The position numbers and the translations under genes are program-made. The notes beneath the pieces are model-generated. The model worked only from the letters and a program-made list of their open reading frames with translations. It had not been told where the DNA came from and did not search any database. From Allobosea sp. (GTDB lineage Bacteria > Pseudomonadota > Alphaproteobacteria > Rhizobiales > Beijerinckiaceae), in contig JAKFWE010000086.1 in assembly GCA_021732895.1 (NCBI GenBank), forward strand, positions 1 through 11,448: a stretch of DNA of 11,448 bases, in the 5' to 3' direction. Positions 1-6,667 of the stretch are shown piece by piece; position 1 is the stretch's first letter; the number at the start of each line of letters is the position of its first letter.

Positions 1-2
1 GC

Positions 3-377
3 CAGGAGCAGGCCCTCAAGGCGCTCCAGGCGACGCCGATGACGATGGGCGAGCTGGCGACCCTGCTCAGGGTCAAGCCGCCGACCGTCTCCAAGACCAT
101 CGGCCGGCTTTCGCTCCAGGGCCTGGTGACGCGCGAGGGCGGCGGCCGCGACGGGCGCCTCGTCCAGGTGGCGCTCACGGAATCCGGCCAGAAGACGGCG
201 CTGGCGCTCGACGCCGTCTGGAACCAGGTCGAGGACGAACTGCTGGAGAAGCTCGACTCCAAGGAGCGCAAGATGCTGCGCAAACTGCTGCGCAAGGCCT
301 CGAAAGGCCTTTCGCGGGCCGGAGCCGAGCCGGAGGAGCCGGAGGCGGACGGCGACGAGGCCGACAGCGACGCCTGA
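3..377 (+). CDS. MarR-family transcriptional regulator, 5'-truncated by the window edge
   Basis: The reading frame is open from the first full codon at position 3, so the start lies before the window. The visible part holds the recognition half of a MarR winged helix: a helix-turn-helix around MGELATLLRVKPPTVSKTIG, then a wing with GGGRDGRLVQVALTESG. The (D/G)R..(R/L)...LT..G pattern in the wing is typical of MarR proteins. A C-terminal dimerisation helix (roughly VEDELLEKLDSKERKMLRKLLRKA) follows. The protein ends in an unusual acidic, low-complexity tail of about 18 residues (EPEEPEADGDEADSDA). MarR proteins usually act as dimeric repressors released by small ligands. The next gene downstream, an exporter of the drug/metabolite type on the same strand 56 bases away, is a plausible target, but that is inference. 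The family call is firm; the ligand is unknown. Confidence 0.88.
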   Translation, partial: QEQALKALQATPMTMGELATLLRVKPPTVSKTIGRLSLQGLVTREGGGRDGRLVQVALTESGQKTALALDAVWNQVEDELLEKLDSKERKMLRKLLRKASKGLSRAGAEPEEPEADGDEADSDA

Positions 378-433
378 CTGGCGCATGTGCCGCATGCTCG
401 CTGAGGCTGGCTAGACGGCATAAATCGGTTAGA

Positions 434-1402
434 TTGGCCTCCGTCATTCCCCCGGCGCATGACGGAACGCCTTTGCCACGGCCACCGCCCTCGAAACTCC
501 CCCACACGCCCGAGACCGGCCGCTCGCGCCTGATCGCGATCGGCCTGATGTGCGGCGCGGTGCTGTGCTTCTCGCTGCTCGACGTCAGCGCCAAATGGCT
601 GACGCAGTCGGTCGATCCGTTGCAGATCGTGTTCGCGCGCTACGCGGTCAGCATGGTTCTCGTGCTGCTGTTGCTGAACCCGGTCAGCCACCCGGGCGTT
701 CTGCGCACGAAGCGGCCCTGGACGCAGGCGCTGCGCTCGCTGCTGCTGCTCGGCTCGACCGCGCTGAATTTCTTCGCGTTGAAGTATCTCCAGCTCGCCG
801 AGACGGTCTCGATCATGTTCGCGACGCCGCTCGTGGTCGCGCTGGTTTCGGGGCCGCTGCTCGGCGAGTGGCCCGGCCCGCGCCGACTCGCCGCGATCGG
901 CGTCGGCTTTCTCGGCGTGCTGGTGATCACGCGGCCGGGGCTCGGCGCGATGCACCCGGCCACGCTGCTCGTGCTGATGAGCTGCCTCTGCTACGCCTTC
1001 TATTCGCTGGCGACGCGCGTGCTGGCGGCCTTCGATCCGCCCGAGACGACGATGGTCTATTCCGGCGTCGCCGGCACGCTGGCGCTGGCCCCGCTGATGC
1101 CGCTGGTCTGGATCACGCCCTCCGCGCCGGAAAGCTGGGTGCTCATGCTGGCGACCGGCGCTTTCGGCGGCTTTGGCCACTGGCTGCTGATCCTGGCGCA
1201 CAGGCTGGCGCCGGCGACGGTGCTCGCGCCCTTCATCTATTCCCAGATCGTCTGGATGATCGCGCTCGGCTTCCTCGTCTTCGGCCAGTTGCCCGACCGC
1301 TGGACCTTCGCCGGCGCGGCCATCGTCATCGCCTCGGGGCTCTACCTGCTTTATCGCGAACGCGTCCGGGCCGTGCCCGCAGGCTCGGCCCGGCTCGACT
1401 GA
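434..1402 (+). CDS. EamA/DMT-family inner-membrane transporter
   Basis: This is a 322-residue hydrophobic protein with about ten membrane segments in two tandem EamA halves, roughly residues 33-166 and 178-307. Typical family features are visible: the first-helix pattern CFSLLDVSAKW, the segment FARY at the second helix, the ALKYLQLAETVSIMFATPLVVAL stretch of the third and fourth helices, and a related APATVLAPFIYSQIVWMIALG stretch in the second half. DMT proteins export metabolites, amino acids or drugs, but the substrate cannot be read from sequence. The start chosen is TTG at 434; no in-frame ATG exists before codon 39 (548), which lies inside the first membrane helix. Another TTG at 473 is possible. 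The roughly 30-residue proline-rich N-terminus is hydrophilic and would be cytoplasmic. It follows the MarR gene by 56 bases and converges on the next gene with a 7-base gap. Confidence 0.9.
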   Translation: MASVIPPAHDGTPLPRPPPSKLPHTPETGRSRLIAIGLMCGAVLCFSLLDVSAKWLTQSVDPLQIVFARYAVSMVLVLLLLNPVSHPGVLRTKRPWTQALRSLLLLGSTALNFFALKYLQLAETVSIMFATPLVVALVSGPLLGEWPGPRRLAAIGVGFLGVLVITRPGLGAMHPATLLVLMSCLCYAFYSLATRVLAAFDPPETTMVYSGVAGTLALAPLMPLVWITPSAPESWVLMLATGAFGGFGHWLLILAHRLAPATVLAPFIYSQIVWMIALGFLVFGQLPDRWTFAGAAIVIASGLYLLYRERVRAVPAGSARLD

Positions 1403-1409
1403 GCGGCGG

Positions 1410-2321
1410 TCAGCTCCTGGCGCCGAGGGTGACGCCGCTTTGCGCCGCGACGAAATCAGACAGCATCGGCACGTAATCCTCGCCCCTGCCGGCGGCGACC
1501 GCCGAGGCGAAAGCGTTCTTGACCGCATTGCCGACCGGGTTGGGCACGCCGGCGGCGTTCGCCACGCTCTCCAGATAGCGCACGTCCTTCAGCGCATTGA
1601 CCAGCGTGAACTTGTGGGCGTCGCGGTCGCGCTCCAGCACATACTGGAAATAGGTCTGGTAGAAACCACAATCCATCCGGCTGCCGCGCAGCACGCTGTC
1701 GAAGGTCTGCGGCGTGATGCCGATCTTGCTCGCCAGCGTCAGCGCCTCGGCATAGATCGCGGCATAGCCCATCGAAAGGAAGTTGTTGAGCAGCTTCATC
1801 TTGTGGCCGTCGCCGACCGGGCCGAGATGCACGACCTTCTGGGCCCAGGCCTCGCAGGCAGGCCTGATCCGCGCGAACACCTCGGGCGACGCCCCGATCA
1901 TCGCCGAAAGCTGGCCGAGCGCCGCCTGGGCCGGCGTGCCGCCGAGAGGGGCGTCTGCAAGGTGCAGCCCCTTCGCTTCGAGATCGGCGGCGATCTTCAC
2001 CGTCGAGCCGGGATCGGAGGTCGAGCAGTCGACCACGACCGTGCCCGGCTTAGCCCCCGCCATGATGCCGTCGGGGCCGTTCACCACCGCCTCGACCTGG
2101 GCCGAGCCGGTGACGCAGAGAAAGATGATCGTCGCGTTCTGGGCCAATTCCTTCGGCGTCTTCGCCTCCTTCGCGCCCCCGGCGACGAGCTCCTCGACCG
2201 GCTTGCGGTTGCGGTGGCCCATCACCGTGAGGGCGAAGCCCTTGTTCAGCAGGCTCTGCGCCATGCCCTGCCCCATCAGCCCGACGCCGATGAAGCCGAC
2301 TGGTTCTTTGGTAGCGCTCAT
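1410..2321 (-). CDS. NAD(P)-dependent beta-hydroxyacid dehydrogenase (3-hydroxyisobutyrate dehydrogenase family)
   Basis: The 303-residue length is normal for the family. The N-terminal Rossmann motif GFIGVGLMGQGMA (glycines 12, 14 and 17) binds the dinucleotide. The substrate loop DAPLGGTPAQAALGQL (about 123-138) replaces the usual DAPVSGG version. The catalytic lysine is best placed at K176 in GHKMKLLNN, with N180 the partner asparagine. The C-terminal helical domain contains a conserved-looking lysine-aspartate pair (K245-D246). Members oxidise or reduce 3-hydroxyacids such as 3-hydroxyisobutyrate, tartronate semialdehyde or sulfolactaldehyde. The altered LGG loop argues against a textbook 3-hydroxyisobutyrate dehydrogenase, so no exact substrate is assigned. 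A GGAG nine bases before the ATG supports the start. It is divergent from the LacI-family gene across 69 bases, suggesting control by that regulator. Confidence 0.9.
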   Translation of the reverse strand: MSATKEPVGFIGVGLMGQGMAQSLLNKGFALTVMGHRNRKPVEELVAGGAKEAKTPKELAQNATIIFLCVTGSAQVEAVVNGPDGIMAGAKPGTVVVDCSTSDPGSTVKIAADLEAKGLHLADAPLGGTPAQAALGQLSAMIGASPEVFARIRPACEAWAQKVVHLGPVGDGHKMKLLNNFLSMGYAAIYAEALTLASKIGITPQTFDSVLRGSRMDCGFYQTYFQYVLERDRDAHKFTLVNALKDVRYLESVANAAGVPNPVGNAVKNAFASAVAAGRGEDYVPMLSDFVAAQSGVTLGARS

Positions 2322-2390
2322 CTTCTGTTTCTCCGGTTTCTGTGAGATGGACGGGATCGTGATGCTGGATCAGGCGGCTGTGCAGGCGCG
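2322..2390. promoter_or_regulatory. Divergent intergenic region between dehydrogenase and LacI-family regulator
   Basis: The 69-base gap between two genes transcribed away from each other must hold at least part of both promoters. On the minus strand GGAG lies about nine bases before the dehydrogenase ATG. No convincing Shine-Dalgarno is seen for the LacI gene. A short interrupted palindrome, TGAT-5-ATCA (about 2361-2373), is the only symmetric element I could find. It is too weak to name as an operator. No clear -35/-10 pair was recognised on either strand. Confidence 0.45.
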
Positions 2391-3458
2391 ATGACGACGA
2401 ACGGCCATCCTCCGCAGATCGCCGGCGTGGGCTTCGCCACGCCCGTGCGCGGCCGTGTGACGCTGCAGATCATCGCCGAGCACATGGCGGTCTCGACCGC
2501 GACGGTTTCGCTGGCGCTGCGCGACTCGCCGCTGGTGGCGGACGCCACGCGCGCGCGCGTCCAGCAGATCGCCCGCGAGATGGGCTACAGCTACAACCGC
2601 AGCGCGGCCTCCCTGCGCACCGACCGCACCAACATCCTGGCGGTCGGGTTCCACGACATCACGAATCCCTATTTCGCCGAACTGCTCGCCGCCATCGAGG
2701 AGACGGCCGCCGCCCATGGCCGCTCGATCCTGCTCGGCACCTATGCCGAGAACCTGGAGCGGCAGCAGCGCGTGCTCTCGACGCTGAAGGAATATCGGCC
2801 CGACGGCATGATCATCTGCGCCGCGGGCGGCAGCAGCGCCGCCGATTTCAGCCGCCTGATCGCGGCTGCGGTGCCGATGGTGCAGCTTTCGCGTGAGATA
2901 CCCGAGCTCGATCTCGATTTCGTCGGCTCCGACGACCGGCATGGCGCGATCCTGGCGATGGAGCATCTGATCGGGCTCGGCCACCGCCGCATCGCCTTTC
3001 TGGGCGAGAGCCGGGTGATCTCGACCGGGCGCAACCGCTATTCCGGCTATTGTGAGAGCCTTGCGAAACATGGTTTCGGGCTCGATCCGGCGCTCGTGCA
3101 TTCGGCCTATGGCACGCGCGAGAACGGGCTGAAAGGCATCCAGCAGGTGCTTGATGCGGCCGATCCGCCCACGGCCGCCGTCTGCTTCAACGATCTGACC
3201 GCGTTCGGGGCGATGCTCGGCCTGCGCCATCGCGGCCGCGAGGCCGGCGTAGATTTCTCGATCGTCGGCTGCGACGACGTGCAGGAGGCGGCGCAGTGGT
3301 TCCCGGCGCTGACCACGATCAAGAATTTCCAGGAGGAGATGGGCCGGAAATCGGCCGAGTTCCTGATCCAGCGCATCGCCGATCCGAGCGCGCCGCCGCG
3401 CCGGCTCATGCTGACGCCGGAGCTGGTCGTGCGCGGGACCACCGCGCCGCCGCGCTGA
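2391..3458 (+). CDS. LacI-family transcriptional regulator
   Basis: The 355-residue protein has a LacI helix-turn-helix at residues 23-44 (VTLQIIAEHMAVSTATVSLALR), then the hinge region leading to REMGYSYNRSAASLRT. The rest is a periplasmic-binding-protein-like sensor domain from about residue 80, with family landmarks DITNPYFAELL, PDGMIICAA, the SDDRHGAILAMEHLIGLGHRRIAFLG segment and IVGCDDV. Such proteins repress or activate catabolic genes in response to sugars or related small molecules. The residues VSTATVSLALRDSP place it in the branch with SLALR rather than the classical SRALN. The N-terminus before the helix-turn-helix is about 22 residues, longer than usual. A GTG at residue 23 gives an alternative start, but ATG 2391 is kept. 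The divergent dehydrogenase is the likely target; the ligand is unknown. Confidence 0.92.
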   Translation: MTTNGHPPQIAGVGFATPVRGRVTLQIIAEHMAVSTATVSLALRDSPLVADATRARVQQIAREMGYSYNRSAASLRTDRTNILAVGFHDITNPYFAELLAAIEETAAAHGRSILLGTYAENLERQQRVLSTLKEYRPDGMIICAAGGSSAADFSRLIAAAVPMVQLSREIPELDLDFVGSDDRHGAILAMEHLIGLGHRRIAFLGESRVISTGRNRYSGYCESLAKHGFGLDPALVHSAYGTRENGLKGIQQVLDAADPPTAAVCFNDLTAFGAMLGLRHRGREAGVDFSIVGCDDVQEAAQWFPALTTIKNFQEEMGRKSAEFLIQRIADPSAPPRRLMLTPELVVRGTTAPPR

Positions 3459-3479
3459 ACGGCTCGGCGCCATCCTTGC

Positions 3480-3565
3480 CGTCATTGCGAGGAGCGTAGC
3501 GACGAAGCAATCCAGGGGACGTAGAGCAGCGGCCCCTGGATTGCTTCGCTGCGCTCGCAATGACG
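3480..3565. repeat. Large palindromic intergenic repeat, family A (copy 1), likely bidirectional terminator
   Basis: Two arms, 3480-3518 and 3533-3565, are inverted copies separated by a 14-base loop. The outer 12 bases (CGTCATTGCGAG) and the inner 15 bases (GAAGCAATCCAGGGG) pair perfectly. The left arm carries six extra bases in the middle, giving an asymmetric bulge. The element fills most of the gap between the stop of the LacI gene and the stop of the minus-strand dehydrogenase, where a shared terminator would be expected. The right arm matches the right arm of a second copy at 6603-6635 at 31 of 33 positions, so this is a dispersed repeat family and not a one-off hairpin. No run of T residues follows, so classical intrinsic termination is not assured. 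Confidence 0.85.
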
Positions 3566-3579
3566 ATTTGACGGCATGG

Positions 3580-4482
3580 TCACGCATCGTTCGCCGGTTT
3601 CGCATTGAGCGCGCGATAGGCCCGCACGACCTGGGAATCGTCGCGACCGCCATGGCCGAGGCCCGAGGTCGCGAGGAACATCTGGTGGGCGGCGGCGGCC
3701 AGCGGCAGCGCCGTTTTCGCGGCGCGGCCGGCGTCGAGCACGATCGAGAGATCCTTGACGAAGATATCGACCGCGCTGGTCACCGCCGGGTCGGGCTCGT
3801 GCATGCGCGGGCCGCGATCCTTCAGCATCCACGAGGCGGCGGCCGAGCCGCCCATGATCTCGAACAGCACGCGGCCGTCGATGCCGGCCTTCTCGGCCAG
3901 CGACAGCGCCTCTGCCGCCGCCGCGATATGGACGCCGCAGAGCAACTGGTTGACGGTCTTCACCGTCGCGCCCTGCCCCGCCTTCTCGCCGACATGGAAA
4001 ACCTTGTCGCCTATGGCGTCGAGCACGGGTCTGGCCAGCGCGAAACTGTCGGCAGGCGCGCCGACCATGATGGTCAGAGTCGCGGCCTTCGCGCCGACGA
4101 CGCCGCCCGAGACAGGCGAATCGACGAAATGGCGGCCGCTCGCGGCGACCTGCTCCGCGATGGCCTCGACCTCGTCGGGCGGGCAGGTCGCCATCAGCAT
4201 CACCACCGCGCCGGGACCGAGCGCATCGAGCGCTCCGGCCTCGAACAGGACGGAGCGGGCCTGCGCGGCGTTGACCACCATCAGCACGAGCGCGTCGGCG
4301 CCCGCGCAGGCTTCGGCGGCGCTGTCCGCGCCATGGCCCCCGACAGCGGCCAGCGCCTCGCGCGCGGCCTCGCGCATGTCGAAGCCGGTGACGCGGAACT
4401 GGCGCCTGACGAGGTTCTCCGCCATCGGCGCGCCCATGGCGCCGAGCCCGACGAAGGCGATGGACTTGAGCGTGGTCGGCAT
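3580..4482 (-). CDS. L-threonate dehydrogenase-like (LtnD-type) NAD-dependent beta-hydroxyacid dehydrogenase
   Basis: The protein has 300 residues. The Rossmann motif AFVGLGAMGAPMAENL (glycines 12, 14 and 17) is followed by the canonical substrate loop DSPVSGGVVGA (121-131), catalytic K175 in GATVKTVNQL, and a conserved K243-D244 in VKDLSIVLDAGR. The C-terminal stretch LPLAAAAHQMFLATSGLGHG...DDS..VRAY closely recalls LtnD, which oxidises L-threonate at C2 for four-carbon acid sugar breakdown; this is from memory of the family. The tetronate pathway's usual partners (a DUF1537 kinase, an isomerase and an aldolase-like decarboxylase) are not in the window. A 2-hydroxy-3-oxopropionate reductase remains the alternative. 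It is the last gene of the minus-strand transporter series, separated from the second permease by 166 bases containing a palindromic repeat. GGAGG lies too far upstream to be an obvious ribosome site. Confidence 0.85.
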   Translation of the reverse strand: MPTTLKSIAFVGLGAMGAPMAENLVRRQFRVTGFDMREAAREALAAVGGHGADSAAEACAGADALVLMVVNAAQARSVLFEAGALDALGPGAVVMLMATCPPDEVEAIAEQVAASGRHFVDSPVSGGVVGAKAATLTIMVGAPADSFALARPVLDAIGDKVFHVGEKAGQGATVKTVNQLLCGVHIAAAAEALSLAEKAGIDGRVLFEIMGGSAAASWMLKDRGPRMHEPDPAVTSAVDIFVKDLSIVLDAGRAAKTALPLAAAAHQMFLATSGLGHGGRDDSQVVRAYRALNAKPANDA

Positions 4483-4506
4483 TCGAATTGCTGCTCTCTA
4501 ACCTCC

Positions 4507-4612
4507 GCCGTCATCCCGGCCGGAGCGAAGCGGAGAGCCGGGATCCATGCCGGAACCGTTCAGGCATGGATCCCGGATCGGCGCGGCTACGCCGCTTGTC
4601 CGGGATGACGGC
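4507..4612. repeat. Large palindromic intergenic repeat, family B
   Basis: The outer arms are GCCGTCATCCCGG (4507-4519) and its exact reverse complement (4600-4612). The inner arms CCGGGATCCATGCC (4538-4551) and GGCATGGATCCCGG (4563-4576) are also exact, closing on a loop of about 11 bases. Between the paired parts are dissimilar, unequal stretches. The sequence differs from family A and belongs to another dispersed repeat type that I associate with Rhizobiales genomes. It lies between the MalG-like permease stop and the LtnD-like start, in the reading direction of the transporter series. It could act as an attenuator, a transcript-processing site or a terminator that makes the dehydrogenase separately transcribed. 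Confidence 0.82.
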
Positions 4613-4648
4613 GCGTATGGGACAACCAGTGTCGGAGACCGGCAGGCG

Positions 4649-5566
4649 TCACTCCTTCACCGCCCCGGTCATCGCCGACACATAATGCTCGACGAAGAAG
4701 GCGTAGAGGATGACCAGCGGCAGCGAACCCGCCAGCGCGCCCGCCATCAGCGAACCCCAGCGATAGATGTCGCCATCGACGAACTCGTTGACGATCGCCA
4801 CCGGCACCGTCTTGTGCTGGGTCGAGGACAGGAAGGTCAGCGCGTAGATGAACTCGTTCCAGCACAGGGTGAAGCAGAAGATGAAGGCCGAGATCAGGCC
4901 GGGAATCGCCAATGGCAGGATGATCTTGGTGAGGATCTGCCAGCGGCTCGCCCCGTCGATCAGCGCGCATTCCTCGAGCTCGAAGGGAATGGTCTTGAAA
5001 TAGCCCATCAGGAGCCAGGTCGAGAACGGGATCAGGATGGTCGGATAGGTCAGGATCAGCGCGAACGGCGTGTCGAACAGGCCATACTGGAAGACCACGG
5101 TCGAGAGCGGGATGAACAGGATCGAGGGCGGCACCAGATAGGCCAGGAAGATAAGCCCGCCGATATATTGCGCCCCCTTGTATTTCAGCCTCACGATCGC
5201 GTAGGCGGCAAAGACGCTGGAGATGATCGACAGCGTCGTCGCCGCCATGGCGACGAACATCGTGTTCCAGAGCCAGCGCGGATACTGCGTCTCGAAGATC
5301 AGCTTGTAGAAGTGCTTGAAGGTCGGATCCCAGGTCCAGAGCGGGTTGTATGTCTTCAGATCGAGCAACTGCTCGTCGGGTTTGATCGCCGTCAGCGCCA
5401 TCCAGTAGAACGGAAACAGCAGGACGAAGCAGATGATGCCAAGCGGGAGATAGAGCGTCACGAGGCGACGCGGCAGCGAGTCGAGATAGCTCATGCCCTC
5501 GCTGGAATCGGCGCGGCCGGAGCGTCCGCCGGGATCGACGATGCGGCCCGCTGTCTGGTCGGTCAT
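4649..5566 (-). CDS. Carbohydrate ABC transporter permease, MalG/UgpE-like (CUT1)
   Basis: The 305-residue integral membrane protein has about six predicted membrane segments, roughly residues 36-60, 103-125, 135-155, 165-188, 222-245 and 272-292. The cytoplasmic coupling loop that contacts the ATPase is FELEECALIDGASRWQILTKI (about 195-215), a clear EAA motif with invariant glycine 205 of IDGAS. The C-terminus YVSAMTGAVKE resembles the MalG tail. An N-terminal hydrophilic stretch of about 30 residues precedes the first helix. It pairs with the MalF-like gene just upstream, with only four bases between that gene's stop and this ATG, and the GGGGTGAGCCC context suggests translational coupling. 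The CUT1 assignment fits import of sugars, sugar alcohols or sugar acids; the substrate is not readable. Confidence 0.94.
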   Translation of the reverse strand: MTDQTAGRIVDPGGRSGRADSSEGMSYLDSLPRRLVTLYLPLGIICFVLLFPFYWMALTAIKPDEQLLDLKTYNPLWTWDPTFKHFYKLIFETQYPRWLWNTMFVAMAATTLSIISSVFAAYAIVRLKYKGAQYIGGLIFLAYLVPPSILFIPLSTVVFQYGLFDTPFALILTYPTILIPFSTWLLMGYFKTIPFELEECALIDGASRWQILTKIILPLAIPGLISAFIFCFTLCWNEFIYALTFLSSTQHKTVPVAIVNEFVDGDIYRWGSLMAGALAGSLPLVILYAFFVEHYVSAMTGAVKE

Positions 5567-5570
5567 GGGC

Positions 5571-6515
5571 TCACCCCTGCTGCCAGGTGCGGCGCTGCAG
5601 GCCGAACCAGGAAATCATGATCGCGGCGAGCAGGAAGGGGATCATCGCCGTCGAGATCGCCGCCCCCTCGCCGAGATTGCCGCCGAGAATGGCGCGCTGG
5701 TAGGACAGCGTCGCCATCAGATGCGTGGCGTTCACCGGCCCGCCGCGCGTCAGCACCCAGATCAGCTGAAAATCGGTGAAGGTGAACAGCACAGAGAAGG
5801 TCATCACCACGGCGATGATCGGCGTCAGCAGCGGGTAGGTGATGTAGCGGAAGCGCTGCCAGGAACTGGCGCCGTCGATCGTCGCCGCCTCGTAGAGCGA
5901 GGGCGAAACCGTTTGCAGCCCGGCGAGCAAGGTGATCGCGATGAAGGGGATGCCGCGCCAGACATTGGCGAAGATCACCGACCAGCGCGCATTCCAGACA
6001 TCGCCGAGGAAGTTGATGTTGCCCTCGATCAGGCCCATCTCGCGCAGGCCCCACGAGACGATCGAGAAGTTGCTGTCGTAGATCCACCAGAACGCGATGG
6101 CCGAAAGCACGGTCGGCACGATGAAGGGAATCAGCACGAGCGCCCGGATCATCGCCTTGAACGGCATGCGCTCGTTCAGCAGCAGCGCCAGATAGAGCCC
6201 GATCGCGAATTTCGCGACGCTGGCGACGGTGGTGTAAAACACCGTGTTGAAGACGACGAGCCAGAAATTGCTGTCCTCGGCCAGCCACTCGTAATTCTCC
6301 AGCCCGACGAAGTTTCCGGTCCGGCCGATGCGCGCATCGGTGAAGGAGAGCCAGACGCCGAGCACCAGCGGATAGGCCAGGAACAGGATCAGGAAGGCCA
6401 TGGCCGGAACCATGAACCAGAAGCCGAGCCAGTTGCGGTTGACCTTCAGCCGGTCCCAGGCGGTGGGTTCGCGCGGCGGCGCTTTCGCGCCCGCGCGCAT
6501 CGCGATGTCGGCCAT
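5571..6515 (-). CDS. Carbohydrate ABC transporter permease, MalF/UgpA-like (CUT1)
   Basis: This is a 314-residue membrane protein. The first helix is at about 28-54 (GFWFMVPAMAFLILFLAYPLVLGVWLSF, ending in the FTDAR boundary typical of UgpA-like permeases). Then come the periplasmic FVGLENYEWL segment, further helices at about 88-112, 122-144, 178-200, 232-255 and 285-305, and the EAA loop SLYEAATIDGASSWQRFRYI (206-225). This loop docks on the ATPase. It is shorter than E. coli MalF and lacks its large extra periplasmic domain, as is usual for UgpA types. AGGAGG lies nine bases before the ATG. It is the first permease gene, 152 bases downstream of the binding-protein gene across hairpins and a palindromic repeat. 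Confidence 0.95.
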   Translation of the reverse strand: MADIAMRAGAKAPPREPTAWDRLKVNRNWLGFWFMVPAMAFLILFLAYPLVLGVWLSFTDARIGRTGNFVGLENYEWLAEDSNFWLVVFNTVFYTTVASVAKFAIGLYLALLLNERMPFKAMIRALVLIPFIVPTVLSAIAFWWIYDSNFSIVSWGLREMGLIEGNINFLGDVWNARWSVIFANVWRGIPFIAITLLAGLQTVSPSLYEAATIDGASSWQRFRYITYPLLTPIIAVVMTFSVLFTFTDFQLIWVLTRGGPVNATHLMATLSYQRAILGGNLGEGAAISTAMIPFLLAAIMISWFGLQRRTWQQG

Positions 6516-6549
6516 CGTCCTGCTCCTCCTGAAGTGCTGTCGGCCAACT

Positions 6550-6635
6550 CGTCCCGGCGAGCAGGCGCAACCGGCAAAGCAATCCAGGGGGATTGCGTCA
6601 GGCCCCTGGATTGCTTCGCTTCGCTCGCAAGGACG
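6550..6635. repeat. Palindromic intergenic repeat, family A (copy 2), between binding protein and permease genes
   Basis: Inner arms AAGCAATCCAGGGG (6577-6590) and CCCCTGGATTGCTT (6603-6616) are perfect inverted copies around a 12-base loop. The right arm continues to 6635 and matches copy 1 at 31 of 33 positions. The outer left arm is degenerate but recognisable: CGTCCCGGCGAG (6550-6561) pairs at 10 of 12 positions with the outer right end. The copy has thus drifted more than the one at 3480-3565. In the transporter transcript it would form a long stem-loop after the binding-protein gene. Confidence 0.83.
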
Positions 6636-6656
6636 TCCCGGGTTTCCCCGGGGCGT
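6633..6656 (-). other. GC-rich stem-loop directly downstream of binding-protein stop
   Basis: ACGTCCCGGG (6633-6642) and CCCGGGGCGT (6647-6656) form a 10-pair stem around a four-base loop; nine are Watson-Crick and one is a G-T type pair, depending on strand. The outer end is 11 bases past the binding-protein stop codon on the minus strand. No T-run follows in either direction, so it is better read as an mRNA-stabilising hairpin than an intrinsic terminator. It partly overlaps the end of the palindromic repeat, and the two structures together fill the 152-base gap. Confidence 0.65.
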
Positions 6657-6667
6657 CTGTCGTCGTG

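Noticed and set aside
1440..2345. Plus-strand open frame of 301 codons opposite the first beta-hydroxyacid dehydrogenase
   Set aside because: Shadow frame; the minus strand holds Rossmann and catalytic motifs of a real enzyme.
2361..2373. TGAT-5-ATCA as a LacI-family operator
   Set aside because: Only four bases per arm, no central CG as is common in LacI-family operators, and only one copy, so it is not distinguishable from chance.
3480..3565. CRISPR-like repeat array
   Set aside because: The repeats are inverted pairs in single copies, not regularly spaced direct repeats, and no cas genes are present.
3541..4608. Plus-strand open frame of 355 codons opposite the LtnD-like gene
   Set aside because: Antisense shadow: it runs through two palindromic repeats and shows no protein family features, while the opposite strand encodes an intact dehydrogenase.
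4547..5620. Plus-strand open frame of 357 codons opposite the MalG-like permease
   Set aside because: Highly charged, low-complexity translation opposite a clear permease with an EAA motif.
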